This document shows, piece by piece, positions 58,101 through 64,000 of a stretch of 64,000 bases of DNA. The DNA is taken from assembly GCF_954871325.1 (NCBI RefSeq), contig NC_088777.1:47779366-47843365 (forward strand), written 5' to 3'. Numbering within the stretch: position 1 is the stretch's first letter; each line of letters starts with the position of its first letter. The notes beneath the pieces are model-generated. The model did not search any database. It was not told where the DNA came from and worked only from the letters and a program-made list of their open reading frames with translations. This DNA comes from Gordionus sp. m RMFG-2023 (Eukaryota > Nematomorpha > Gordioida > Chordodea > Parachordodidae). The position numbers were made by a program, and so were the translations under genes.

Positions 58101-60757
58101 TTAGCTCATAAAGTATTATACATAGTGCTTACTTTGATTCAAATTTTATTTTAAAGATTAATATTTAGGCTATACATTATAAAATTTGTTTGGTTAAACA
58201 TAAATTTTAATACCTTTTTTTCAAAAAAGCAAAAACATGGCCATTTTAGCTAACATTCTCCAAAATTACCTTCATTTTTTAGATAATATTATTCAAAATT
58301 ACTCTTTAGCTAACATTATCAAATTTAGATTTGGTATAAAAGAAATTTTTATATATGTCGTATATTGGGATGTGGAATTCACAGGGATTGGAAATTCTCA
58401 ATTTGAATCTCTCGATTTAGAATCATTTCCTAAGGTCTATTTTTTAATATTAAAAATCTGATTAGATAGGAATTGTATTTCAAAATGTATAGAGGTACAC
58501 AAACTGTAAATTTCAAACAATTTTGCCATGAATTAGAACTACTTCTAATTTATACTATTTGTATAAAGATTCTCGCTAATTCCATATCCCAACGACATAT
58601 ATTATAATTTGAGGTACTAAATTGCTTTATATCTGTATTCAAAATCTTTGATTATGACTGAGTACAGATGTAGAAGTTATGCTTTTTTAAAAACCTTTGA
58701 TTATAATTTTGCATAAATAAATGTAAAGCAGTCAAAAAAATAAATTTTAAAAAATTAAATTGAAAGAAAATTTAATATAGCCATTTCTTGTTTTCTATTC
58801 CCGGTTGTTGGTAATAAACTAATTTTTGTATTCAATACCAAATTTTGATAAAATAGGTATTATAATTAGTATCATGTCAATTCGTGTAAGACAATTCGGC
58901 GCTAAAAATTTGGTTCCGACGTCAAATGAGCGCGACGTCAAATCCGTGCAGCGATGCGACGGCGCAGCGTCAAATCTGCGTAGCGACAATTCAGCGTGGC
59001 GACAATTTGCCACTCGGTGCGTATTTAATACAGTTGCAATTTATAAATTTTTTAGTATAAAAAAAGGATGATTTAATAGAAGTCATTTTGAATGTTGGTC
59101 CTATTAATTATTTCTTCATATGTTTTTTTTATAAAGATCTCAATTTTGTTTATTAAATGTGTAATATCAATAGAAAATCTATTAATATCAAAAAAATTTA
59201 ACAAACCAATAATATTTATACAGATTTCTTTGGATGGACCAATTTTTTATGTTAAAAGGTATGTTGATTAGTGTTGTTAAACGGCTCGATTAAGATTTTA
59301 GCCAATATTATGTAAGCATAGATAATCAGTTTATAAATAAATAAAAAAAATAGCGCATTAATTCGTTTTTTGATTATTTTGTAATCGAAAAAATTAGCTT
59401 GAATATGATATATAATTTTTAAATGATTAATAGAATTATTTTAAGGATTTTTATTATATCTATATGAGTAAGTCTTAATTTAAATTTTTTTGGATCAACA
59501 TTAGTGTTGTTTAAACGGATTTGGGTTTATTTTAAAAACGACCGATTAAGATTATAGCCAAAATAATAAGTTAAGATTCGAGATAGAGGTCCAAACCTTT
59601 CTTACATCTATGCGCAAAATTTCCAGTCTTATATATAATGGCTAAAATCTTAATCGAGCCATTTAACAACAATCAAACATGCCACATGGTAAATTAGACC
59701 ACCAAAGAAATCGCTATAAATATTGGTTTTGTTAATTTTTTGACATTATTAAATTTTTTATTGATATTACACATTTAGTGAATAAAATTGAGATTTTTTT
59801 AAAAAAAATATGAAGAAATAATTAATAGAACCAACATTCAAAATGACTTCTATATAATCATTCTTTTTTTTTATACTAATAAATTTTTAATAAATTGCAA
59901 CTGTATTAGATTACTTTATAGGTTCAAAATGATACATTTTATCGTTTGAAAATGTTAATTTGCAAGTTAAAATATCAAATAATATAATTATACTAAATTA
60001 TAAAAAAATGAAAGGGCACGGCTTGAATCTTTGCTTGGTGTAAAAATACAATTCATCATATCTTTTTAAGTTTAAATAAAATATAAAAATGTTTTACCTC
60101 TTGAATTGTAGTAGTGATGAAGACAAAAAGTTTGGGTTTAATAAGATCAATGTAGTACCTTAAGTACTCCACATCTAGATGAGTTTGTTTTGTGATATAC
60201 TCGTTATCTTCTTTCATGTCAGACATATCTTCTTGCGGAATTTCTGAGTATTCTATACCATTTATTAAGTTAACGTAGTCCATTAAGTTTTCGAAGATGA
60301 TGATGTCAAAACACTCCTTGTTTATGATGACGTTCGTTTTTAAGTAATTAGTGAAATAATTGACAAAAAAGGTTTTATCGAGTGATTTATTTTTGCCAAG
60401 AGTCTGTTGTTGAACTGTAGTGTCAGTATAGAAATTACCAGTGTCCAAAACACGATAAGATAATTTGGCGTAATTAAATGATATCTTTAGATCTTTTGTT
60501 AATGATTTAAGTTTTGGGTCCGACACTATTAGCACATTAAACCCGTTAAGTTTGATGCAATAATCATTTATATGTTTTGCGTTAACAAAGTTAAAATAAT
60601 TTAAAAACTCGTTGCTAAAATTGAAGAGTCTTTGGAATGATAATGAATCGAGAGTTTTTTCTTTAAGAATTCCATTGTAAATTTTTAAATCTATGGATTC
60701 TATGCGATTTATATTAAAATGAGAAGAATAATTACTATCAATCAAATGAAAATAACT
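30896..60757 (-). CDS. NDST: Heparan sulfate N-deacetylase/N-sulfotransferase (NDST), 13 visible exons
   Basis: In animals this Golgi type II membrane enzyme removes the acetyl group from N-acetylglucosamine in heparan sulfate and sulfates the freed amine using PAPS. Thirteen exons, listed singly, join in phase to about 925 codons; vertebrate NDSTs are about 880. Deacetylase features: DIDDIFVG, NLGYSG, WFPHGFSHQEFH, GYAVCPKHTG, VLPRQDIGLYSH. Sulfotransferase features: the PAPS loop GPQKTG, FEETQFFSG, GIDW, EKSTTYFD, NPADRAYSWYQH, RCLNPGKYVIHLYRWL and the paired Cys with KSKGINYP. Histidines and acidic residues known to matter in the family appear kept. Odd points: the loop reads GPQKTGAK where the usual form is GPQKTGTT, and the last exon meets a stop at 30999-31001 while family-like residues continue in another frame to 30896. 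The N-terminal cytoplasmic/membrane segment is not seen; it probably lies on an exon beyond the window or in the repeat-rich DNA above 60760. Confidence 0.9.
31221..31330 (-). CDS. NDST: NDST exon 12: sulfotransferase
   Basis: Encodes IVLVDGERLMKDASAEM and LDGKIDYKENL, matching the family ILVLDGKLLRTEPAKVM and NTIDYHKTL. Starts in phase 0 and ends in phase 2. Confidence 0.9.
32620..32965. mobile_element. Possible mariner-like MITE remnant
   Basis: cagtgtcaatgttac...gctgtgtccaaaatgttttg near 32630 and aaaatgatttaggacact near 32928 are roughly inverse and recall Tc1/mariner ends. It lies in the NDST intron between exons 11 and 12. Match is short and no target duplication was confirmed. Confidence 0.25.
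33091..33273 (-). CDS. NDST: NDST exon 11: sulfotransferase
   Basis: 61 codons in phase 0. Starts with the His that follows WYQ in the family; includes LQRRCLNPGKYVIHLYRWLE. Confidence 0.93.
33556..33745 (-). CDS. NDST: NDST exon 10: sulfotransferase, 3'-phosphate site
   Basis: Completes the Trp codon and continues YLDLFVDDTNCSNC, HIEKSTTYFDHSFAPERV, LLPKAIIIAVLTNPADRAYS and WYQ. NPADRAYSWYQ is the family 3'-phosphate binding motif. Confidence 0.95.
34211..36020 (-). mobile_element. hAT transposon remnant in NDST intron 9
   Basis: The left end is CAGGATTGGGCAAATTTTTT with subterminal gatacagatact and aagatacaagatact motifs; the right part has agtatctgtatct and ttagatactggatac in reverse sense. 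Minus-strand coding remains near 35480-34740 read RCLCHTISLIATTVEKAIKD, IAKCTKLWNASNRPKTAELI, then FDSLGRLLKFKGELPKLC, typical of hAT transposases. Several stops and frame changes are present. The right terminus is not clear. Confidence 0.7.
37339..37561. mobile_element. TA-flanked MITE, best copy
   Basis: Element 37341-37559 begins GTGTTGTTAAACGGCTCGAT and ends with its inverse (...GAGCCATTTAACAACAC); the inverted repeat extends about 43 bases with few mismatches. It is flanked by TA on both sides, as for Tc1/mariner-type insertions. There is no coding capacity. Related copies lie at 55424-55630 and 59271-59672. Confidence 0.85.
37655..38670 (+). mobile_element. Internally deleted hAT element: BED finger joined to dimerisation domain
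   Basis: Plus-strand residues near 38040-38160 (LRAKCLLCLNKTI...NLKKHLK) resemble a BED zinc finger. They are followed almost at once by an open stretch (about 38191-38460) with NTPLPSSVPVECLFSIAKK, GERRGYL and LENLLLLKAN, the hAT C-terminal dimerisation domain. The catalytic middle is missing. GC-rich motifs gcgggagctagct repeat at both sides (37655-37705 and 38545-38645), and the right end, read in reverse, starts GCAGAGTTGTTAGCGCTC. It lies in NDST intron 9. Confidence 0.75.
38964..39084 (-). CDS. NDST: NDST exon 9: sulfotransferase
   Basis: GAKALLWFLSMNPYL, then TEYFEETQFFSGKNYKKGID and the first two bases of a Trp codon. The catalytic Glu of the FEETQFF motif is present. Ala-Lys replaces the usual Thr-Thr directly after the PAPS loop. 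Confidence 0.92.
39177..39273 (-). CDS. NDST: NDST exon 8: PAPS-binding loop
   Basis: Begins NQCKYQNS and includes CDRFPKFVIVGPQKT, the 5'-phosphosulfate loop with its catalytic Lys. Starts in phase 0 and ends one base into the next Gly codon. It is separated from exon 7 by a 7.6-kb intron full of mobile elements. Confidence 0.92.
40008..40215. repeat. GC-richer dispersed repeat
   Basis: gggtcgggttgaaaccttgg...ttgatttgatatggaattcacca resembles 20220-20268. It is followed by gacccgcccaccgacccggc and gggccctacccgccct. Part of the GC-rich repeat islands scattered through this AT-rich window. Confidence 0.55.
40236..42196. mobile_element. 2-kb element with about 130-bp terminal inverted repeats
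   Basis: The left arm (40236-40366) and right arm (about 42063-42196) are inverse copies with few differences over about 125 bases; both contain gcacaaccctcaaaaaataa and acaaaacagatttaaaaaat (as read from the left arm). Between them is a three-copy tandem repeat (listed separately) and a small repeat of ttgggaacgaactatt (41945-41997). No transposase is seen. The superfamily is unknown; the inner parts may have been gained later. It lies in NDST intron 7. Confidence 0.7.
40980..41811. repeat. Three tandem copies of a 264-309-bp unit
   Basis: The marker gataatttacaatattttag occurs at 40984, 41293 and 41557, and aatagctttgttt near 41262, 41525 and 41797. Each unit also contains taaaaatgcaatctctttt-like and aaccatttgattattagaat stretches. 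The first unit has about 45 extra bases. Short open frames within it are repeats of one another and not genes. Confidence 0.9.
42900..44570 (+). mobile_element. Helitron remnant: PIF1-like helicase
   Basis: Plus-strand phrases, in order, match Helitron helicases: FAFICFFAKPQN, WSEIKSLLIEDILLHNTETI, DGPGGLGKTY (Walker A), LPFASTGISSILL, KSLPKWHIFPELMDNMKILP, VEIPRTMIEDNIFY, and further on PLHILYLKVGTI, DAEIITGIRVFIPCIDLAL and a PVFSHDKLYVALS-like end. The phrases are broken by many stops and shifts, so the gene is dead. The Rep part and clear Helitron termini (TC...CTRR) were not found. It lies in NDST intron 7. Confidence 0.75.
45230..45252. other. Perfect 8-bp stem hairpin
   Basis: CTCCCACC and GGTGGGAG are separated by seven bases. 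It stands out in AT-rich DNA about 700 bases beyond the Helitron helicase. Helitrons end with a hairpin followed by CTRR, but I see no CTRR at the right distance, so the link is only a possibility. Confidence 0.4.
45522..45748 (+). pseudogene. Tyr/Lys-rich open stretch, unknown
   Basis: ATG at 45524 opens 74 codons: MYEESYDKGKSGYDLYKNYD, then YKVYNKISRIYDKPYIKLER and a Leu/Ile-rich end. Composition looks protein-like, but there is no neighbour, promoter or homologue that I recognise. It lies in an NDST intron on the other strand. It could be chance. Confidence 0.2.
46907..47089 (-). CDS. NDST: NDST exon 7: linker between deacetylase and sulfotransferase
   Basis: 61 codons. YMTHIPNFVNDHLAINIFEK and RTNLVFKS...DPIWM align with the family FMTHLSNYGNDRLGLYTF, WTNLRLQT and DPLW. 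Phase 0 at both ends. Confidence 0.92.
47132..47260 (-). CDS. NDST: NDST exon 6: PRQ motif
   Basis: 43 codons starting VLPRQDIGLYSHQTM, compared with the family VLPRQTCGLFTHTIF. The histidine of this motif is kept. The rest is divergent. Phase 0 at both ends. Confidence 0.85.
47307..47492 (-). CDS. NDST: NDST exon 5: deacetylase GYAV motif
   Basis: 62 codons, phase 0 at both ends. Contains NTGYAVCPKHTGIYPIL (family GYAVAPHHSGVYPVH), then IFNITVTSTTNYPY and KKGFIFNGIAV. Confidence 0.92.
48060..48925. repeat. GC-rich dispersed repeat interrupted by another element
   Basis: Pieces at 48060-48278 (cctgcaggtccagccc, ccgggcagggcct, ccgggcgggcctg) and 48847-48925 (cctgggtcggaccg, gggcgggccgtg) look like two halves of one repeat split by an inserted element (48279-48846). 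Confidence 0.5.
48279..48846. mobile_element. Nested element with inverted ends (CGTGAA...TTCACG)
   Basis: Left end cgtgaaatcaatacc and right end ggtattgattttacaatacttcacg are inverse. Near both ends the odd palindrome tcaataccgtattga recurs. An inner part (about 48390-48560) repeats a ttcatcg(t/c)(a/t)tcaaa(t/a)atattgg block two to three times; a reversed relative of this block is at about 40790-40880. No coding capacity. Superfamily unknown. Confidence 0.5.
49830..50030. repeat. Possible SINE-like segment with terminal hairpin
   Basis: A stretch of normal base composition holds gcacggaagttaagccat (recalls the internal A box of 5S rRNA) and tttggtattcggaccctgg, followed by gcatgccttgcatgcc and a perfect hairpin, TTGACTCC-ctt(t)-GGAGTCAA (50001-50020). 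Resemblance to 5S RNA is short and may be chance. Confidence 0.25.
50945..51990 (+). mobile_element. hAT-like transposase remnant, plus-strand copy
   Basis: Starts near 50950 with cgcaaaactaccgcatatgg, shared in reverse with the copy ending near 52940. Plus-strand phrases: TEATTVAAIAIM, LESKFRRLILDDSAYIC, GINELHVSF and YDNAS followed by a FGK-like and IFTELRQPN stretch. INELHVSF...DNAS also occurs in the opposite copy, so they belong to one family. The frame is broken many times. Confidence 0.55.
52200..52945 (-). mobile_element. hAT-like transposase remnant, minus-strand copy
   Basis: On the minus strand about 85 codons (52465-52205) read RVINELHVSFLCDNASAHFG, KNQSIFPVRQHN and IPIGCICHILHNSCKKAMN. 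The DNAS..FG and GC.CH..HN..K pattern is typical of hAT-like transposases of invertebrates. The end near 52940, read inward, is CAGGTATCTCTTTCTCGCAA; a related start (CAGGTCGCGAGAGAATTTG) is at 49347. It faces the plus-strand copy. Confidence 0.6.
53732..53844 (-). CDS. NDST: NDST exon 4: deacetylase His-rich motif
   Basis: Encodes NSKLFNWFPHGFSHQEFH and then KWSMENNFLFAK. It matches the family WWFPHMWSHMQPHLFHN, keeping the spaced histidines thought to bind the metal. Starts with two bases that complete the split codon from exon 3; ends in phase 0. Confidence 0.88.
54035..55080 (+). mobile_element. LINE C-terminal fragment, R2-like (restriction-like endonuclease type)
   Basis: Plus-strand phrases: GGIGIRSPYNFPSQ and AFISSRLDAQSIIDNGCTPS (end of a reverse transcriptase), then a Cys-rich stretch (CTYCGCP), CPDGISFIPWTNG and LAWNYTCVDFAAKS, which resemble the PD...W motif of the C-terminal nuclease of R2-type LINEs, and finally MKDFTFVSRFPWKS. 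Coding is distributed over several frames, so the copy is dead. A T-rich 3' tail runs to about 55080 and matches 61467-61680. It fills most of NDST intron 3, on the opposite strand to the gene. Confidence 0.75.
55207..55342 (-). CDS. NDST: NDST exon 3: deacetylase core
   Basis: Begins ELINFQTRIRKRGIKNFTIN and continues with LGYSGDLY, matching the family TFNLGFSGKFY. Phase 0 in, one base out; donor GTGAGA. Confidence 0.88.
55424..55630. mobile_element. TA-type MITE, diverged copy
   Basis: Starts gtgatgcaaaatggctcc and ends ggagcgattttgcattatca, with the same interior as the 37341 element (tattttatccagaa, tatctattagcgaa-like, caatatttttctg). Lies in NDST intron 2. Confidence 0.8.
56232..56768 (-). 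CDS. NDST: NDST exon 2: end of N-terminal domain and start of deacetylase
   Basis: Acceptor TTTTATAG, donor GTAAATTG, 537 bases, phase 0 at both ends. Contains ERIVFGARLQYWPFQ and RYFMIDIDDIFVGNY, the conserved acidic pair of the deacetylase site. Confidence 0.9.
58875..59022. repeat. GC-rich cluster of short GCGAC/GACGTCAAAT repeats
   Basis: gacgtcaaat occurs twice, gcgtcaaatctgcg once and gcgacaatt twice within about 100 bases, in an otherwise AT-rich intron. It directly abuts the left arm of the foldback that starts at 59027. An open frame across it on each strand is not convincing. Confidence 0.6.
59027..59907. mobile_element. Foldback structure of about 880 bp around a MITE
   Basis: The left arm (59027-59300) and right arm (59640-59907) are inverse copies; both contain acagttgcaattta, gaagtcattttgaatgttgg and ctattaattatttcttcata (left-arm reading). 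The arms continue into the MITE ends gttgttaaacggctcgatta at 59271 and its inverse ending near 59671. The loop has a second MITE-like start (TA then gtgttgtttaaacgg at 59504). It lies in NDST intron 1. Confidence 0.8.
60098..60757 (-). CDS. NDST: NDST exon 1 of those visible: N-terminal lumenal domain
   Basis: Open over at least 216 codons. It contains NVLIVSDP, FDIIIFENLMDYVNL (human NDST has ALIIYENILKYVNL) and ends TTIQE at the donor GTAAAAC. The 5' edge is uncertain: an in-frame stop occurs near 60770, no ATG is found in frame, and ATTAATAG at about 60758-60765 is a possible acceptor. Confidence 0.8.
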
Positions 60758-60774
60758 ATTAATGCTAATTTAAA

Positions 60775-60905
60775 AAGTAGTGCGCTATAGCTACATCCTT
60801 TCCAAAAAAAGTAGCTAGCTATTAGTTAGCTACTTTCCCATAAAAATCGCCCGCCTTAGCTATTATATTTTAAATGTAGCATAGCTATTTTAGTTACTTT
60901 AAAAA
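60775..60905. repeat. TAGCTA-rich repeat fragment
   Basis: gcgctatagctac, gtagctagctattagttagc and gtagcatagctatttta make up a palindrome-rich stretch just upstream of the first visible NDST exon. It looks like the end of a hAT-type non-autonomous element, but no partner end was found. Confidence 0.4.
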
Positions 60906-61466
60906 TTATGTCTAAATTATTTTTCTTTAAGTAAGGGCGTAAATTAAATATTGCAGCCCAAATTATATATTTTTTTATAATAATAAATGAAATTTCAGAG
61001 TAGAAAATAACAATAATTTTCACATAATAAAATATTAGTTATATATAATTTTAATCAATTTACATTTGCTATTAAGAGAAGATGACTCTCAAAATTTTTA
61101 TATAGCAAAGAACATTGTTTTTACCAATAACACCCTTTGCTAAATTATGCAATCTGCCAATAGGAGAAATGAATGGGATAGTGGTGATTTTAAAAAGAGT
61201 GGAAAGAGGCAACTCTTTACATATTGTAAGATCGATCTCAAAATTTTTTTATATATTCATTTATTTAACATCAATGGAAATATCATGAGATGTTCTCGCT
61301 TTCAGGTGATTCTTAATTAAATGTTGAGTTTAAAGATGATAAAAATAGCTCCTGAGCTAATCTACGGATTAGTTTATAAATAAATAAAAATTTATAATTT
61401 TATATATAATATCCAACAAATATGCTGGCCATACCAACACCGCGTTCATATTAATCATTACCAGTA

Positions 61467-61680
61467 GAGGACCTCAATGAAAGATTTTACTTACATCAGC
61501 AGAGATTTCCCTGGAAATCTGCTGGTACAATTATTTATGTATTTATTCTTCTCTAGGGTGATATTTACCCTTTTTTTAAATATTTTTTTTCTCGGTTCTT
61601 TTTTATACATATATTTTAAATTCATTTTTAATATGCTTATTCGTTTTTTAATATATATTTTTTTAATTATTTGATGTATA
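61467..61680 (+). mobile_element. 3' end of an R2-like LINE, second copy
   Basis: Matches the last part of the 54035-55080 LINE: cctcaatgaaagattttac, then agatttccctggaaatctg and attcttctctag-gtgat, followed by a similar T-rich tail. Only the 3' end is present, as expected of a 5'-truncated LINE insertion. Confidence 0.75.
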
Positions 61681-61959
61681 TATCCTATTTTAAAATAAAA
61701 TAATTTAACCGCTTTAAAAAACATCCATTTTATTTATTCAAATTATAAATAAAAGTAAATATTCATTATATATATTTTTTTATATCAGTTTAAGTTAAAA
61801 AAAAATTTAAAAAAAAGATTGATACAAATGTATATTTTTATAGAAAGAAAAAAACATTTAAAAAAAAATATCAAATGGCGAGGTGGGCCATGATGTTTTA
61901 AATGTTTGATAATTATATATAATATAGATACGGCGATTTTCTGCTTGATTTTGTAAAAT

Positions 61960-63070
61960 GGAGAAAGGTATGATTTTTTTTCAGATTTGGATATTATTTT
62001 GAATAGAAAGCTGCATGTCCAAAAGGGTTGATGTAGCTGCTATGGGAACAAAGTGGTTATCACACATTAGGTGTGAGTATTTTATAGAGTATTTTATATT
62101 TTTTTAGAGATTCGGCTCTGTTAAGGGGATCATCAGAATTATTAAATAGAGCCATGGGATCAATGCAGGTAAAATCCCACATTAAAAGCTTTCCCATGAA
62201 AAAATGTACGATGCCGTCAGGGCGTTTTTTATCTAAAAAGATGTAGGTTCTAAAATACAGGGGAAATAGGGGAAATTGGCTTTATTTAAAAAAGAAGCTC
62301 TTACTGCATTTATATTATGTCGGCTGATTTTTGATATAAATTTACAGCGTGTCTCCCATACGCATCTGCCGATTACTTGGATTTAATGCAAATATAATGG
62401 TTTATTTAAAGGTAAGCCCAAGCGTAAATTGATTGCATAACGAAAAGCGTCGTTATCTATTAGCTGGTTATTTAAAATGCTGGGATATGAATCTAATCAT
62501 TTGTTGAAATTAAGAGAACTTAAGAGGGATTTATATTGGTTATCATCGCTCAAGTTGAGGTAATCTAAGGAACGAGATACCAATCCTTGATCCCAATCTT
62601 TTTGTTTCGTTGATTTTGGTGGGGCTGTATTTGGTAAGACATTAATATTCCAACAACGTAAGGCTTCATCTAATAAATTATCTTTACCGATGGTTATAAT
62701 TTGCGAGGTAATATTTTTTACTGATAAGATTGATGAGATGAAGGAAACAAGAGCTATACTTAATGCCGATCATATGCCTATTCCTCCGAATTTACAAGGG
62801 AGAGTTGCTTGAAGTGAGTTAGAATCGAGTTTGATGTTTAATAACTCTGTCATCATTTGTAGTATCTTTGTTCATATTCTTCTAAAAGAATTTCAAAAGA
62901 GAAGGCACCAGAAGTTTTTAAACAATACTGGATTTGGGGTATTAAAAGGGCGTTTTTGAGAATGTAATATGCTTGATGGATGGGTAATTTTTTTAAGATC
63001 GATAGTTTGGGGAAGAGTGATTGAAGGTGATTATTTAAAAAATTAAAAACTCCCTCTCCACCTCCCAATG
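61960..63070 (-). mobile_element. LINE reverse-transcriptase C-terminal fragment, minus strand
   Basis: An open stretch (63068-62853) reads NHLQSLFPKLSILKKLPIHQ, AYYILKNALLIPQIQYCLKT and SFEILLEEYEQRYYK, the region after the catalytic domain in LINE reverse transcriptases. Further along the minus strand come LQATLPCKFGGIGI, ALVSFISSIL, INLRLGLPLNKPLYLH and IFSWESF. These align in order with the same LINE type as 54035-55080 but differ in sequence. Frames change and stops occur, so the copy is dead. Confidence 0.65.
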
Positions 63071-63135
63071 GGGCTCCTAATATAAAAAAGTTTTTAAAGT
63101 AGTCAAATAAGTAGCTATTAATTCGCCTAGCGATA

Positions 63136-64000
63136 TTTTATCACACGACACTCTATCATGCGACACTTTATCATGCGACACTTTATCACGACGACACTTT
63201 ATCACGACGACACTTTATCACGACGACACTTTATCACGACGACACTTTATCACGACGACACTTTATCACGACGACACTTTATCACGACGACACTTTATTA
63301 CGACGACACTTTATCACGACGACACTTTATCACGACGACACTTTATCACGACGACACTTTATCACGACGACACTTTATCACGACGACACTTTATCATGAC
63401 GACACTTTATCACGACGACACTTTATCACTCAGTCATTTGATAACGCGACACTTTATCACGCGACATTTTATCATGATATACTTAAAACTTAATTTAATA
63501 TAATTGAAAAGTTAAATTTTGATAATATCTCATTTTTTGACTTTCATCATGATATACTTAAAACTTAATTTTATATATTTGAAAAGTTAAATTTTGATAA
63601 TATCTCATTTTTTGACTTTCATCATGACAAAAATGAGATATTATCAAAATTTTATTTTTTCAAATATATTAAATTAAGTTTTAAGTATATCATGATAAAG
63701 TGTCGCGTTAACATAAAAAATTAATTTAAATTTTTTAAATATTGGAATTTAGACGGAAAAGTCAAAAAATGAGATATTATCAAAATTTAACTTTTCAATT
63801 ATATTAAATTAAGTTTTAAGTATATCATGATAAAATGTCGCGTGATAAAGTGTCGCGATATCAAATGACTGAGTGATAAAGTGTCATCGTGATAAAGTGT
63901 CGTCATGATAAAGTGTCGTCGTGATAAAGTGTCGTCGTGATAAAGTGTCGTCGTGATAAAGTGTCGTCGTGATAAAGTGTCGTCGTGATAAAGTGTCGTC
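63136..64000. mobile_element. Foldback element with 16-bp repeat arms (runs off the window)
   Basis: The left arm (63136-63480) is an array of about 18 units of actttatcacgacgac (16 bases). It is followed by unique AT-rich sequence that itself appears as direct (63475-63625) and inverted (63626-63840) copies of tatacttaaaacttaattta...gataatatctcattttttga. The right arm (63835-64000) is the inverse array, gataaagtgtcgtcgt. The flanks of the arms also mirror each other (cactcagtcatttgata and its inverse near 63865). No coding capacity is seen. Confidence 0.85.

Noticed and set aside
58237-58461. Possible extra NDST exon or small gene between NDST exons 1 and 2
   Set aside because: NDST exons 1 and 2 already join in phase 0 and align with the family without a gap; neither strand here resembles NDST.
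58819-59071. Overlapping open frames on both strands with Arg/Asp/Ser-rich peptides
   Set aside because: They arise from the GC-rich GCGAC/GACGTCAAAT repeats beside the foldback; no start context, splice sites or family motif.
63140-63480. Direct-repeat array considered as a CRISPR
   Set aside because: The 16-bp units are contiguous with no spacers, have an inverted counterpart, and the genome is animal.
63158-63493. Open frame of 111 codons in the foldback arm
   Set aside because: It only reflects a 16-bp tandem repeat without stop codons. The unit is not a multiple of three, so the peptide cycles through frames.

Overview
The window is a stretch of a very AT-rich animal genome. Spliced genes with short GT-AG introns, a heparan sulfate N-deacetylase/N-sulfotransferase gene (an enzyme of animals), and many decayed DNA transposons and LINEs all point to a metazoan. 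The strong base bias, Asn/Lys/Ile-rich proteins and transposon-filled introns suggest a derived lineage, but the sequence does not tell me which. All assignments below come from reading the sequence by eye; nothing was searched.

Region 1 (about 0.3-25 kb) holds three paralogous secreted-protein genes that I do not recognise: A (+, 294-2819), B (-, 14436-8658) and C (+, 16693-25018). All three have the same six-exon plan. A tiny first exon and a 55-bp second exon together encode a signal peptide. Exons of exactly 114, 102 and 170 bp follow in all three genes with the same splice phases and encode a small globular domain with two conserved cysteines. A last exon carries one more conserved motif. 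In A the protein stops there. In B it continues into a basic Thr/Pro/Arg tail built of seven units of 52-63 residues. In C it continues into a mucin-like tail of about 1300 residues built on units of about 214-235 residues. B and C are head to head and share a 2.3-kb promoter interval that contains a 31-bp tandem repeat. A hAT-type transposon with a perfect 8-bp target duplication sits between A and B.

Region 2 (25-30.8 kb) has no gene I can support. It holds a short duplication, possible isolated exons and one degraded coding-like block.

Region 3 (about 30.9-60.8 kb, minus strand) is one 30-kb gene for the heparan sulfate N-deacetylase/N-sulfotransferase (NDST), a Golgi enzyme. Thirteen exons can be placed and they join in frame, with both catalytic domains present. 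The N-terminal membrane anchor is not seen, and the last about 26 residues lie in another frame after an early stop. The long introns are packed with mobile elements: hAT pieces, TA-flanked MITEs, a 2-kb element with about 130-bp terminal inverted repeats and an internal triplication, a Helitron helicase remnant, a nested inverted-repeat element, two opposed hAT-like transposase fragments, an R2-like LINE tail, and an approximately 880-bp foldback.

Region 4 (60.8-64 kb) holds LINE fragments and half or more of a foldback element whose arms are arrays of a 16-bp repeat. The window ends inside it.
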